Source: CAWATZ01 sp963784995
GTDB taxonomy: Bacteria; Planctomycetota; Planctomycetia; Gemmatales; Gemmataceae
Reading direction: 5' to 3'
Length of the DNA stretch: 64,000 nt
Assembly (NCBI GenBank): GCA_963784995.1
Contig: CAWATZ010000003.1
Coordinates: 2,728,001 to 2,792,000 of the forward strand
In this document: piece by piece, positions 18,858 through 28,441 of the stretch
Layout of the letters: every line of letters begins with the position of its first letter
Position numbering within the stretch: the stretch's first letter is position 1
The notes under the pieces: generated by a model
Seen by the model: only the letters and a program-made list of their open reading frames with translations
What the model was told of the DNA's origin: nothing
Database searches by the model: none
Translations under genes and position numbers: made by a program

Positions 18858-19371
18858 CGCAGCTCCTTGGGGTCAAGGGAGCCGAGTCGCTGCGGCGGGA
18901 CAATCTCGACCGGAAAGGTCAGGAACCGGAGGGGACTCCATTGTCCCGGAGCATCGACCACGTCCTGTTGATTCGACGGCGGTCATTTTGAGCAGATGAG
19001 ATTGCACTCGTCAAGAGAAAAAAGAGAATCTCATCATTCTCTCATTTTCTGCTCCAAACACTGCCCTGCAGCCTGTTCATCCAATCAAGAAGCTGTAATT
19101 GTTTGGCGAGCGGCGCAGCGTCAGCCCGCCGGTACTGTGGGCGTTACCGGCGGGCTGACGCCGCGCCGCTCGCCTTTCTGTTAGTGAGTCTCAAGGCGAG
19201 TCAGTGCGTGCCACTGGGCGACACCGTGTGATGCTGAGCATGCTGGCAATGTCGGTCTAACTGTCACCCGTCGGGCAAGCAGGGACACGCAGCGTCGCTC
19301 CTGTACACATCGCCAACAGACCGGCGCCATTGGCGCGGTGGCATTCTCGGCACCCTGTTCGCCGGGTGCGC
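18858..19371. other. Intergenic region without a supported gene
   Basis: 514 bp between two minus-strand genes. Only the palindrome at 19105-19174 stands out; the short ORFs have no start signal or recognisable family. It should hold the promoter of the surface-protein gene. Confidence 0.6.
19105..19174. repeat. Palindromic element, 31-bp arms
   Basis: The arms 19105-19135 and 19143-19174 (GGCGAGCGGCGC, GTCAGCCCGCCGGTA) differ at about one position around a short spacer. They are unrelated in sequence to neighbouring elements except for the shared word GTCAGCCC. Confidence 0.8.
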
Positions 19372-20094
19372 TCATTTTGCATGCGAGCCCCAAATGATCG
19401 CAAGCAGCTCGTAAATCTCCGGCTCGGCTTCTTTCAGTTCAGCCCGGTTGAACGGGAAGAAGTCGTTGACGCCGAAGTAGGCTTCCGTCATCTCGGCGAA
19501 GAACTCCTTGTGGTTGGTCAGCGCGTAGTGCTTCACGCGCCTGCCGTCATACAGCAGAGCCTTGTCGCCGTGGCCGCTCTTCCTGTACTTCTCATAAGCC
19601 GCCTTGATGCGCGGCTCGTCAAAGCCCAGCACCTGGTCGTGGTAGGCGTGAGCCAGCTCGTGCAGGATCACCCAGGGTTGCTCGTTGACGTTCCGCTTTG
19701 TCGGCAAGTCGGCCGCCCGCGGCAGGTGGACGCACTTCTCCAGGTCGGTCGAATAGCCGTTCGCCTTGAGCCAGCCTGCGCTGGGGTGATACTGCATCGA
19801 GCGGAGATTGCCGTGGGAGAGATCCAGCACAATGACCACCGCTTGCAGCTGCTTCAGCTTGTCCGCAGGCACCACCACCTTGATGTCGCTCAGCTTGCCT
19901 TCGAGAAACCGCAGGGCTCGCCTTCCCAGCGCCTCGTCCGGACCCTTCAGCAGGCGCTCGTCCACGCGGATGGTCCACCCTTCCAGTTTGCGCTCCACGT
20001 GCGCCTGGGGTTTCGGCGGTTCAGGCTTTTCTCGTGCCGGGGCAACGGCACAGCCAAGAAGTACAAGGAGGAGTGCGATTCGTCGGGTCATCAT
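19372..20094 (-). CDS. Exported zinc metallopeptidase-like protein
   Basis: About 240 aa from ATG 20094. The N-terminus is a signal or lipoprotein peptide ('MMTRRIALLLVLLGCAVA'; Cys in a lipobox-like LLGC). The zinc motif HExxH is in 'VILHELAHAYHDQV' (about 140). A downstream 'EFFAEMTEAYFG' provides a likely third ligand Glu, as in gluzincins such as lethal-factor-like peptidases. The segment 'ALTNHKEFF' fits as well. It likely cleaves a protein or peptidoglycan-linked substrate outside the cytoplasm; no substrate can be named. It is downstream of, and co-oriented with, the sigma/WD40 gene, separated by a 31-bp-arm palindrome. Confidence 0.75.
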   Translation of the reverse strand: MMTRRIALLLVLLGCAVAPAREKPEPPKPQAHVERKLEGWTIRVDERLLKGPDEALGRRALRFLEGKLSDIKVVVPADKLKQLQAVVIVLDLSHGNLRSMQYHPSAGWLKANGYSTDLEKCVHLPRAADLPTKRNVNEQPWVILHELAHAYHDQVLGFDEPRIKAAYEKYRKSGHGDKALLYDGRRVKHYALTNHKEFFAEMTEAYFGVNDFFPFNRAELKEAEPEIYELLAIIWGSHAK

Positions 20095-20205
20095 GTCGAG
20101 GGTCTCGAAGCATCGGGGAAGCAAGAAGGCCTCGGATTGGGGCTTTCTTGCTTTGTACCGCCTTCAACGCATCGCGGCGAGAGCCTCGCACCCAGGACTC
20201 ACGTC

Positions 20206-20274
20206 CTGGTCTATTGACTGTCGCCCCTTCGGGGCTAATAACCAGCCCCGAAGGGGCGACAGTCAATAGACCAG
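20206..20274. repeat. Perfect 31-bp palindromic element
   Basis: Arms 20206-20236 and 20244-20274 are perfect complements (CTGGTCTATTGACTGTCG then CCCCTTCGGGGCT) with a 7-nt spacer. The CGCCCCTTCGGGGC core also occurs in the elements at 36367-36471 and 43516-43626. It ends 5 nt before the stop codon side of the sigma/WD40 gene. Confidence 0.85.
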
Positions 20275-20278
20275 AGCG

Positions 20279-23131
20279 TCAGCCCTGGGTCGGCTCTCGT
20301 GCCGGCACGCGGACCGACTGACCGCAGCCGGGGCACTTGATCTTCTTGCCGGTCAGTTCGGCCCGTGTCTTGAGCCCCTTGGCACACCTGGAGCAACGGA
20401 AGGCAATCGGCGCCGCCTCCTTCTCCGGCTGATCCGCTGCCGCTTCGCCGTCCGTGCCGTGCTGTTCCTTCCTGTTCCGCCGGCCAGGACGCAGGACCAG
20501 CCAGATGCCCACCCCCAGCACCAGGAGGACGCCCGCCAGGATCGGCAGGGCCAGCCGCATGGGCTTGCGAGCGGGAGCGGCCTCCGGTGGCGGGGTCAGA
20601 CTCGCCCCGGTGCGGACGCGCAGGTCGGTGAAGCGAACGTCGAGGGCCGCTTTCGGACCGCCCGTCGCGGCGACCAGTTCGATCTGCAGCAGGTCCTCGT
20701 CGCCGAAGAAGCACTTGTGGAGCAACTGGAAATCCGCGTCGGGCCCTTCGGCAACGTAGAACGACGCCTCGGAGCCGGTGCGGACGATGCGCATGCGTCC
20801 GACCTTGGCCTTGGCGGTGTGGGGCTCGACCCACCACGTCTGCCGTTTGCCGCTGCCTTCGTGGTTGTCCCGGATCGTCCAGGTGGTGAACTGGAGGCCC
20901 TTGTCCGTGACGACCCGGCGGGCGAGCGCCGCCACCGTCCAGTCGGCCCGGTCCAGCTTGGCACGCAGCATCAGTTTCGTTGGCTGCCCCCCTGCATTGG
21001 CGGGCTCGGGTTCCTTGAGGATCTCGTACTTGACGGTCGCCTCGAAGTCGCCGCGGGCGGGCATGGGAATGACCAGGCCGATCTCCGGGCGCGCTTTGGG
21101 AAAGCCAGCAGGCAGCGTGATGCGCAGGCCCTCCGGCTCGAAATGCACCAGCTTCTCCGCGCCAGGTCCGCCGGTCACTTCGAGAGCGTCCCGCCTGGCC
21201 AGCTCCCCCTTGAGCGGCAGATAACGGTCCGGTCCAGGCTCCGCCACGGGTTCCGGTTCCGCCTCGGCGGCAGTCAGCAATTTACGCTTCCAGAGCTTGA
21301 CGCTGCGATCCCAGCCCGCGGTGGCCAGCAACTGACCATCGGGAGAAAACGCCACACCCATGATGCGGTCCGGCTGGCTGCGCAAGCGGGTGCGTGCTGT
21401 GTGGGTGTCCAGGTCCCACACGATCACCTCGCCCGGACAGGGCGTTTCGGCCGAGACCTTCCGGTCCGACCACTTGCCGGCGCACGAGGCCAGGGTGTGG
21501 CCGTCCGGAGAAAAGGCAACGGCCAGCACGTCCTCGCCATGGCCGCGGAGCGTGGCCAGCAACTCCCCCGTGGCCGGGTTCCAGAGCCGCACGGTTTTGT
21601 CCCAGCCCGCCGAGGCCAGGGTCTTGCCGTCGGGAGAATACGCCAGCCAGTCCACCACCTCCTGGTGACCCTTCAAAAGCTGCCGGGGTTGACCGGTATT
21701 CGGGTCCCAGATCCGAACGATGCGATCGATGCCTCCGGAAGCCAGCGGCGTTTCCCCAATCCCCAGGGCAGCGGCGAAAACAGACCCCTTGTGGCCGGTG
21801 AACGTCCTGACCGTCTTGCCAGTTGCCACGTCCCAGACCTTCACGGTGCTGTCCCAGCTGGACGTGGCCAGCGTCTTGCCATCGCGGGAGAAGGACACCG
21901 TGTCGATGCCGGCCTGATGGCCCCGGAACGTGACCAGGACCGCGCCGGTCTTGACGTCCCGCAGCCGGGCCAGCCCGTCATGTTCCGCTGTAACCAGGGT
22001 CTGGCTGTCCGGAGCGAAGGCCACGCAGCGCACCGACTGCGGCGTCTCAACCGCAACCAGGAGTTCCCGGGTCGCCGCATCCCACACGCGCAGCTCGCCG
22101 GGGCTGGGAATGAGGCCGCCCGCCCCGGTCGCGATCCGCTTGCCATCCGGAGAGAACGCCACGGACCAGATACGCAGCTTGTGCCCCTCCAGGGTGGTCG
22201 CTTCGGGCCATCTCTCGACCATTTTGGCTTCGTGGGCGTCACGAGCAGGCGGGGAGCCCAGCAAACCCGTGGCCCAGAGCGCGGCCAGCGCCACCAGCAC
22301 CGAGGCCAGCGCTCCGGCGGCCGCCTTGGTCCATGCAGTCAGCTTCAGATACCACAAAACGTCCCGGGTCAGGGAAGCGACGGTCCCCGGGATGGCGGCG
22401 GGCAGGGCCTGTCCCACGGCCATCGCCCCGCTGGCGTTCAGCGTGGCGACCACCAGGGTAGGGGGCACCGCGGCGGAGCAGAGTCCGGGGGCCAGCGTGG
22501 CGGCGGTCAGGGTCGCGGCGGCGGTGATGCCACGCCGCAGCAGTCGGGCCCGGAGCTTCTCCCGGCCGCGCTCCAGCCGGCCGCGCAGGGCCCCAAGCGT
22601 CCAGCCCAGCTCCCGGGCGGCCTCATCCTGGGTCCGGCCTTCAAGATGGCAAAGCACCACCGCGGCCCGGTAGCCTTCCGGCAGCCGGCTCACCTCTTCG
22701 TCCAGCACCTGCAGCACCTCCCGCCAGGTCAGGTCCGCCGGTGGGCTCGCGGCCGGCTGCCGGGCTGCCGCGGCGGTTTCCCGGGCGTGCCGCCGAGCCC
22801 GGCTGGAGCGCAGCTTGCGAGCGACTCGCAAGGCCACCCCATGCAACCAGCTGCCGAGCGAGCCGGCCTTGCGCACCGACGCGGCCTTGCGGGCCAGCAC
22901 CAGAAACACGGCCTGGCAGGCATCTTCCGCATCGTGGGGATTGCCCAGGATGCGCTGGCAGACGCCCAGCACCATCGGGCCGTGCCGTTCCATCAGGGCC
23001 GCGAAGGCTTTCTCCTCGCGATCCCGGACGAAGCGGGCCAGCAATTCCTGATCGGGCAATTCCTGCGTCTGGCGGGGACCAACCAGCCGGCCGATCTGAC
23101 CCAGGACGTGCCGCAACGTGCTACCGGCCAT
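20279..23131 (-). CDS. ECF sigma factor-WD40 fusion with zinc ribbon
   Basis: 950 aa. Residues about 1-185 are an ECF sigma factor ('DAEDACQAVFLVLARKA', 'HLEGRTQDEAARELGWTLG'). A membrane segment (about 268-292, 'ALASVLVALAALWATGLLG') is followed by seven or so WD40 repeats (about 305-620; 'SWDSTVKVWDVATGK', 'GIDRIVRIWDPNTGQ', 'GWDKTVRLWNPATGE'). A beta-rich DUF1583-like domain (about 650-850, 'FFGDEDLLQIELVAATGG'), a second membrane segment (about 870-890) and a C-terminal zinc ribbon ('FRCSRCAKGLK...IKCPGCGQ') complete it. It combines in one chain the parts otherwise split between sigma and kinase genes here, so it probably links an extracytoplasmic signal to transcription directly. Confidence 0.9.
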   Translation of the reverse strand: MAGSTLRHVLGQIGRLVGPRQTQELPDQELLARFVRDREEKAFAALMERHGPMVLGVCQRILGNPHDAEDACQAVFLVLARKAASVRKAGSLGSWLHGVALRVARKLRSSRARRHARETAAAARQPAASPPADLTWREVLQVLDEEVSRLPEGYRAAVVLCHLEGRTQDEAARELGWTLGALRGRLERGREKLRARLLRRGITAAATLTAATLAPGLCSAAVPPTLVVATLNASGAMAVGQALPAAIPGTVASLTRDVLWYLKLTAWTKAAAGALASVLVALAALWATGLLGSPPARDAHEAKMVERWPEATTLEGHKLRIWSVAFSPDGKRIATGAGGLIPSPGELRVWDAATRELLVAVETPQSVRCVAFAPDSQTLVTAEHDGLARLRDVKTGAVLVTFRGHQAGIDTVSFSRDGKTLATSSWDSTVKVWDVATGKTVRTFTGHKGSVFAAALGIGETPLASGGIDRIVRIWDPNTGQPRQLLKGHQEVVDWLAYSPDGKTLASAGWDKTVRLWNPATGELLATLRGHGEDVLAVAFSPDGHTLASCAGKWSDRKVSAETPCPGEVIVWDLDTHTARTRLRSQPDRIMGVAFSPDGQLLATAGWDRSVKLWKRKLLTAAEAEPEPVAEPGPDRYLPLKGELARRDALEVTGGPGAEKLVHFEPEGLRITLPAGFPKARPEIGLVIPMPARGDFEATVKYEILKEPEPANAGGQPTKLMLRAKLDRADWTVAALARRVVTDKGLQFTTWTIRDNHEGSGKRQTWWVEPHTAKAKVGRMRIVRTGSEASFYVAEGPDADFQLLHKCFFGDEDLLQIELVAATGGPKAALDVRFTDLRVRTGASLTPPPEAAPARKPMRLALPILAGVLLVLGVGIWLVLRPGRRNRKEQHGTDGEAAADQPEKEAAPIAFRCSRCAKGLKTRAELTGKKIKCPGCGQSVRVPAREPTQG

Positions 23132-23324
23132 GTCTCAGCTCCGTGGACCACGGGACGGCGTTTATCCGAGTAGTGCCCTTCAACCCCGCCGGCAGCGCAC
23201 GACTTTTCGCACAGGTGCCGCTTCTTCCCCGCCGCAGGCATTGCAATTATAATCGAAGTGCCATTTCCGCCCCACAATGAGAAAAACGTCCCCCGGCGTG
23301 GTAGGTTTGCGCCGCTGGCGGGAA

Positions 23325-23356
23325 CTATCCGGTAGGGTGAACTGTCGCGAGGTTCC
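23325..23356 (+). promoter_or_regulatory. Conserved leader of sigma-kinase module
   Basis: AACT-N4-GGTAGGG followed by TGTCGCGAGG just before the ATG, a looser match to the leaders at 6276-6308 and 28409-28441. The GGAAC at about 23328 resembles an ECF -35 element. Confidence 0.3.
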
Positions 23357-23950
23357 ATGGCCGAGATCCCTCAGACCCGAGCGAGCCTGCTGGTGCGCTC
23401 GCGCGACCCCCAGGACGAGGTCGCCTGGTCGGAGTTCATCGACCTCTACACGCCGTTGATTTACGGTTACGCCCGCAAACAGGGGCTGCAAGACGCCGAT
23501 GCGGTCGATCTGTGCCAGGAAGTCCTCCGGGCGATCGCTGGCGCCGTGGGGCGGCTGGACTACGATCCGCGCCGGGGAACCTTTCGCGGCTTCCTGTTCA
23601 CGGTCATCCGTCGGAAGCTGTCGAACTGGCGTCGGGCTCAGCGTTGCCGGGCGCACGCCAGCGGCGACCCGGAAATGCAACGACTGCTGGAGGAATGCCC
23701 GGCCCCCGAGGCGGAGCAAGCGGCGTGGGAGAAGGAGTGGGAGGAAGGAGTCTGCGCCTGGGCCTGCGAGCAGATCCGCCGCGAGGTTTCGGCCACCACC
23801 TGGCAGGCCTTCTGGCGGACGGCCATTGACGGCCAGCCCGGCAAGCAGGTGGCCGGGGACCTCGGGCTGAGCGTCGCCGCCGTTTACCACGCCCGCAGCC
23901 GGGTCCTGGCCCGTCTGAAGGAGCTGGTCCAGTCCGCCCAGGAGCCGTGA
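23357..23950 (+). CDS. ECF-family RNA polymerase sigma factor
   Basis: 197 aa, start MAEIPQTRASLL with GTCGCGAGG as binding site. Region 2 includes 'YARKQGLQDADAVDLCQEV' and 'GFLFTVIRRKLSNWRRAQR'. Region 4 includes 'KQVAGDLGLSVAAVYHARS'. It is colinear with the sigma factors at 6309 and 28442 and probably recognises similar promoters. It lies 16 nt upstream of its kinase, the same spacing as in the 6.3-kb module. It is divergent from the sigma/WD40 fusion, leaving 225 bp for both promoters. Confidence 0.9.
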   Translation: MAEIPQTRASLLVRSRDPQDEVAWSEFIDLYTPLIYGYARKQGLQDADAVDLCQEVLRAIAGAVGRLDYDPRRGTFRGFLFTVIRRKLSNWRRAQRCRAHASGDPEMQRLLEECPAPEAEQAAWEKEWEEGVCAWACEQIRREVSATTWQAFWRTAIDGQPGKQVAGDLGLSVAAVYHARSRVLARLKELVQSAQEP

Positions 23951-23966
23951 GCGACAAGGGGGCCCC

Positions 23967-26369
23967 ATGGCCGCATTGCTTCATTGCCCGGAGATCGAGT
24001 GCTGGCAGAAACTGCTGGGTGGTACGCTGCCCCCGGAGGAGCGGGAACGCTGCGAGCGCCACCTGGAGACGTGTCCGACCTGCCAGGAACGCCTGGACCG
24101 GGCCGAGGAGTGCGGCGAGGAGGTGCGTCAACTGGTCCGCCGGGTCGGCAACCCCACTCTTGTGCCGGCCGACCCAACCCTGGAGCGGTTCCTCGAACGG
24201 CTGCACCAGCAGAAGTGTCTGGATCGGCCTGCCCCGATGGAGCAGGCCGACCTGTACTTCCTGCGGCCATCGAGCGATCCGGACCTGCTGGGAATCCTGG
24301 GGGATTACGAGGTGCGCGAGGTGGTCGGCCAGGGGGGCATGGGTGTGGTCCTCAAGGCGTTCGACCCGGCACTCCAGCGTCTGGTGGCCATCAAGGTGCT
24401 GGCCAGCGCTGTGGCCGGCAGTGCGATTGCCCGCCGCCGCTTTATCCGCGAGGGCCAGACTGCCGCGAAAGTCTGCCACGAGTACGTGGTCGCTGTCCAC
24501 GGGGTTCACGAGACGGAGGGTCTGCCGTACCTGGTCATGCAATACGTCGAGGGCGAGTCGCTGCAGGCCCGGCTCGACCGCAGCGGGTCTCTGGAGGTGG
24601 AGGAGATCGTCTGCATCGGGCTGCAAACAGCCCAGGGACTGGCGGCGGCTCACGCTCAGGGACTCATTCACCGGGACATCAAGCCGGCCAACCTGCTGCT
24701 GGAGGACCCCTGTCAGCCCCCAACCCCTCTCCCCAGCGGAGAGAGGGGAGAAAAGAGCCGCGTCAAGATCACCGACTTCGGCCTGGCGCGCATGGTCGAT
24801 GACGTTGGGTTGACTCAGAACGGGGTGGTGGCCGGCACACCCGAGTACATGGCCCCGGAGCAGGCCCGCGGCGAGCCCATCGACCACCGCGCCGACCTGT
24901 TCAGCCTTGGCAGCGTCCTCTACGCCCTCTGTACCGGTGTTTCTCCCTTCGGCGGCGGCCCGCCGGCAGCGGTAATCCACAAGGTCAGCGAGCAGCAGCC
25001 GACGCCCCCGCGGGTCCTCAACCCAGGCGTGCCCGCCTGGCTTGAGTCGCTGATTGGCCGGCTGCTGGCGAAAGACCCCTCAGACCGCATCCAGAGCGCT
25101 GCCGAACTGGCCGACTTGCTGGGAGATTACCTCATCCACTTGCGTCAGCCCACGACGGTGCCCGCACCAGGATTGCTTCCTCTGGCCAGCGGTTCTCCTG
25201 GACGGTCGGAAACCGAATCAGGGAGGAGGGGCTTCAGGCGGTTCCTCCAGCGCATCTGGCTGCCGGTGCTCTTGTTCCTGGCGGCCCTGGGACCAGCTCT
25301 TTTCCTCCTGGCCCAGGTCATCCCCCCTCCGGAGCAACCACCCCCTCCGAAACAGCCGCTTCCCACGGACACGTACCAGGACTTCCGGGGAGGCAAGCCC
25401 TTGCTCCCCGTTGTGAAGCTGCTCGGTCCAGACGTCGATTCCGTGACCAGGCCGGAAGCAGAGGGGTTGCGGATCACTTTGCCAGCAAACCGGGCGAAGC
25501 ACTTCCCGGTCGGAGTCGCGCCAAAACTCACTCTGGCGGGCGACTTCGAGATCACCGGCAGCTACGAGGTGCTGGCTGCCAACCAGCCAACCCAGGGTTA
25601 TGGAGTTGGCATCAGCCTGAGCATCGCACCGAACCCCAGTCTGCGGAAGTTTGGCAAGGTCGCTCGCTTCTGGCTGTCCGAACAGGGCAGCGCTCATGCC
25701 GCGGAAGCCTGGGACAAAGACCTTCCCAAACCAGAGGATTGGAAGTACGCCTGGGAGCCCACCGCGGTGTCAGTCGGACAACTGCGCCTGGTGCGGAAAG
25801 GCTCGATGGTCCGCTATCTGGTGGCTGAGGGAGCCGGGAAGGATTTTCGGAAAATCAGTCAGTGGCCGTTCGGCACGGAGGATGTGGCGTACGTCCGTTT
25901 CGAGGTCTGCGACAGCGGCCATTCCGGCAACCGCATCGATGCCCGGCTGTTAGACTTGCGAATTCGCACGGGCCTCACAATCCCGGATGAAGCGGTGGAA
26001 GACACACCGCCCTTGGAACCGAAACGCCCGTCCGGTTCCAGGTCCTGGTTGATCGTGGCCGCTCTTCTTGGTCTGCTGCTCAGCGGAGTCTGGGGAGTGT
26101 GTCTCTACCTGCGCTCCCTCCACGCTGCCCGGGCTTCGACAGACAGGGCCCTCACGGACAAACACGCCAAACCGGAAGTGGCTGTGCCCACGGTTTCCGT
26201 CCAGTGTGGCGGTTGCGGGAAGAACCTCAAGGTCCGAGCCGGCTTGACCGGCAAGAAGGTCAAGTGTCCCCGGTGCGCCAGGACAACCCTCGTTCCGAAG
26301 CCCAGCTCCAGCTCTCCTCGCAACTCGGTCACGGACAGGTCTGAGCCAGACCCAGAAGCCATTTCCTGA
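23967..26369 (+). CDS. Membrane Ser/Thr protein kinase with zinc ribbon
   Basis: 800 aa, paralogue of the kinase at 6919. An N-terminal H-x3-C-x2-C zinc motif ('HLETCPTCQER') opens the protein. The kinase domain (about 113-390) has 'GQGGMGVV' (121), 'AIKVL', 'HRDIKPANLLLE' (235), 'DFGLARM' (270) and 'GTPEYMAPEQ'. A membrane segment (about 427-450) leads to a DUF1583-like beta domain (about 470-665, 'FGTEDVAYVRFEV'), a second membrane segment (about 693-713) and a zinc ribbon ('CGGCGKNLKVR...VKCPRCAR', about 748-772). A repeat at 24711-24756 sits between HRD and DFG in frame. It probably acts with the sigma factor directly upstream. Confidence 0.92.
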   Translation: MAALLHCPEIECWQKLLGGTLPPEERERCERHLETCPTCQERLDRAEECGEEVRQLVRRVGNPTLVPADPTLERFLERLHQQKCLDRPAPMEQADLYFLRPSSDPDLLGILGDYEVREVVGQGGMGVVLKAFDPALQRLVAIKVLASAVAGSAIARRRFIREGQTAAKVCHEYVVAVHGVHETEGLPYLVMQYVEGESLQARLDRSGSLEVEEIVCIGLQTAQGLAAAHAQGLIHRDIKPANLLLEDPCQPPTPLPSGERGEKSRVKITDFGLARMVDDVGLTQNGVVAGTPEYMAPEQARGEPIDHRADLFSLGSVLYALCTGVSPFGGGPPAAVIHKVSEQQPTPPRVLNPGVPAWLESLIGRLLAKDPSDRIQSAAELADLLGDYLIHLRQPTTVPAPGLLPLASGSPGRSETESGRRGFRRFLQRIWLPVLLFLAALGPALFLLAQVIPPPEQPPPPKQPLPTDTYQDFRGGKPLLPVVKLLGPDVDSVTRPEAEGLRITLPANRAKHFPVGVAPKLTLAGDFEITGSYEVLAANQPTQGYGVGISLSIAPNPSLRKFGKVARFWLSEQGSAHAAEAWDKDLPKPEDWKYAWEPTAVSVGQLRLVRKGSMVRYLVAEGAGKDFRKISQWPFGTEDVAYVRFEVCDSGHSGNRIDARLLDLRIRTGLTIPDEAVEDTPPLEPKRPSGSRSWLIVAALLGLLLSGVWGVCLYLRSLHAARASTDRALTDKHAKPEVAVPTVSVQCGGCGKNLKVRAGLTGKKVKCPRCARTTLVPKPSSSSPRNSVTDRSEPDPEAIS
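24711..24756. repeat. CCCCTCTCCCC-family repeat in frame inside kinase gene
   Basis: CCCCTCTCCCC-AGCGG-AGAGAGGGGAG is a shortened copy of the family seen at 42272-42314 and 42378-42420. It encodes 'PPTPLPSGERGEK' between the catalytic loop and DFG, the same place where the paralogous kinase carries a different element. Confidence 0.8.
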
Positions 26370-26636
26370 TGCACCTCGTTGCATCAGGTCGGAGCCACGC
26401 TGCGGAGCGAAGTCCGCTCCTCAGCTTTCCCGGCTTTGACAGCACCTGCTTGGCCCAGGACCTATTCAGCCAGGCTTGGACGTCCTGGAAAAAAAGAAAC
26501 GCGCCTGGCCCGTTTCGGGCACTATACAGAGGTCTTCGGCTATTGGCTGTCCCTGCGTCAACCAATCACCCGCAGGGCCCCTGGTTGAGCTCGTTCCGGA
26601 GGACAACCAGATACTGCGGACTTTGGGGAGGTGGAC
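26370..26636. other. Intergenic region, no supported gene
   Basis: 267 bp between the kinase stop and the PQQ-propeller gene. A frame open through it lacks coding character and shares no motif with its neighbours. A promoter for the next gene is possible but none is clear. Confidence 0.5.
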
Positions 26637-26663
26637 GTGAGCAATCAACCGGAATTCCGCAGG

Positions 26664-28366
26664 ATGAGAAAACGGCCGCTTGGCGGGTGGTTCCTGCCCC
26701 TGCTGACGATCCTGGCTGGGGTGCAGCCGCTGCGCCCGGCGGCGACTGGCCTGGCTGGCGCGGCCCCGGTGGGGGCGGCGTCCGGACCGAAGCGCTGCCC
26801 GGGCTGCACTGGTCCGAAAACCACGGCCTCCTCTGGAAAGTCGCGGTGCCGGGAGAGGGCCATGCGTCCCCGCTGGTAGTCGGCGACCGGGTGCTGATCA
26901 GCACCGCCGAGCAGCAGGCCCAGACCCGATTGCTGCTTTGCTATCACCGCAAGACCGGCGCCTTGCTGTGGAGTACCGAGCTGTACCGGGGCGGCTTCCT
27001 GTTCAAGCACCAGAAGAACTCGCACGCCTCGTCCACGCCCGCCTGCGATGGCCAGCGCGTTTACGTCCCCTTCGTGGCCACGGACGGCTTGTGGTTGTAT
27101 GCCGTGACCCTGGAAGGCAAGATCGCCTGGCACGTCCGGCTGGGGCCTTTCGTTTCGGAGTGGGGCTACGCTTCCTGTCCGGTCGTGTCCGGGGACGTGG
27201 TCATTGTGGTCGGGGACAACCGGGGCACTGCCGGCGATGAAGCCTCGAGCTACCTGGTCGGGGTCTCCCGAGAGACGGGCAAGACCGTCTGGCAGGTGAC
27301 TCGACCGCTGGCCCCCAGCTACGGCACTCCGGTGGTGGCCCGGCTCGCCGGACGCGACCAGCTTCTGCTGTGCGGGGCGGGGCGAATCACCGCCTATGAC
27401 CCGGCCAGCGGCAAAGAGATCTGGTTCTATCGCTGGCCGGCCCATCGCTCCGCCAATTCGGTGGCCGTCAGCGCCGACTGTGTTTTCGCCTCGACCACCT
27501 GGCCGGATGCCCAGATTGTCTGCGTGCGGGCCGATGGCAGCGGCGACGTGACCGAGACGCACCAGGTCTGGCAGCAGCGCCGCGGCGCCAGCGACGTGCC
27601 CTCGCCGATCTACCACCAGGGCCGCTTGTACCTGGTCAGCGACAAGGGCATCCTCACCTGCCTGGACGAGGCCTCAGGCCAGATGCGCTGGCAAAATCGT
27701 CTGGGTGGTAATTTCAGTGCTTCCCCCGTGCTTGCCGGCGATTGTCTCCTGGCGTCCGACGAAAAAGGAATGACCCACCTGTTCCAGGCCATCGGGCAGA
27801 TCAAGCCGCTGGTCAAGAACTCCTTGAACGACCCGATCCTGGCCAGTCCCGCGCTCAGCGGCAACCAGCTGTACCTCCGCAGCGAGCATTATCTCTGGTG
27901 TCTGGAACCGCAGCAGCAGGAACCCCCCGTGGTGGCAAAGGCCCCGGACCCGGTCAGGCCCCGACAACCCGAGCTGAAGCCGTCCATTCCCACTGGCCAG
28001 CCACGCCAACCGAAGCAGCCAGCCCAAGATTCGTCCTTTGACCTGGATTGGATTGACGTCCTCCTGCTGGCCGTGCTGGGCGTGGGTTTGGTTCTGACCG
28101 GCGTCTTTTTCTGGCTTGTGATCAAAGGTCGCCGGCCAGCCGCCCCCTCGCAGAGCGCCAGTCCGAAGAAGCCGCAGGCAACTGTCGCGAAACCGCAAAG
28201 CAAACCGGAACTCCCGCGGTCGATCCCCTTTCCGTGTTCCGGTTGTGAGCAGCGTCTTCGCGTCGCTTCGGCGCTGGCCGGCAAGAAGATCAAGTGTCCC
28301 AAGTGCGGCCAGGTCACGTCGGTCCCCCGCCGGGAGGCCAGCACCACTCCCGGCGCTCCTTCGTAA
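26664..28366 (+). CDS. PQQ-like propeller membrane protein with zinc ribbon (frameshift near 5' end)
   Basis: The ATG at 26664 (or GTG 26637) starts a good signal peptide, 'MRKRPLGGWFLPLLTILAG', in one frame. The mature part, beginning 'DWPGWRGPGGGG' at about 26740, is in another frame, so a base is lost or gained between about 26700 and 26745. The propeller (about 30-430) has the usual 'SPLVVGDRVLIST', 'CYHRKTGALLWSTEL' and 'YDPASGKEIWFYRW' outer-strand motifs of PQQ-type eight-bladed folds. It is probably non-enzymatic because no quinoprotein active-site residues are evident. A membrane helix (about 470-490, 'LLLAVLGVGLVLTG') and a zinc ribbon ('CSGCEQRLRV...IKCPKCGQ') end it. It follows the second kinase. 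Confidence 0.78.
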
Positions 28367-28408
28367 AAAAAATCTTGGAGCCACAATAGGTTTGTCCGGC
28401 TCCGGGGT

Positions 28409-28441
28409 ACTGGAAGGTGGGCGACGTTGTCGCGAGGACTG
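28409..28441 (+). promoter_or_regulatory. Conserved leader of sigma-kinase module
   Basis: TACTG-N3-GGTGGG-N2-ACGTTGTCGCGAGG before the ATG is nearly identical to the leader at 6276-6308. The leader remains intact although the gene behind it is broken. Confidence 0.35.
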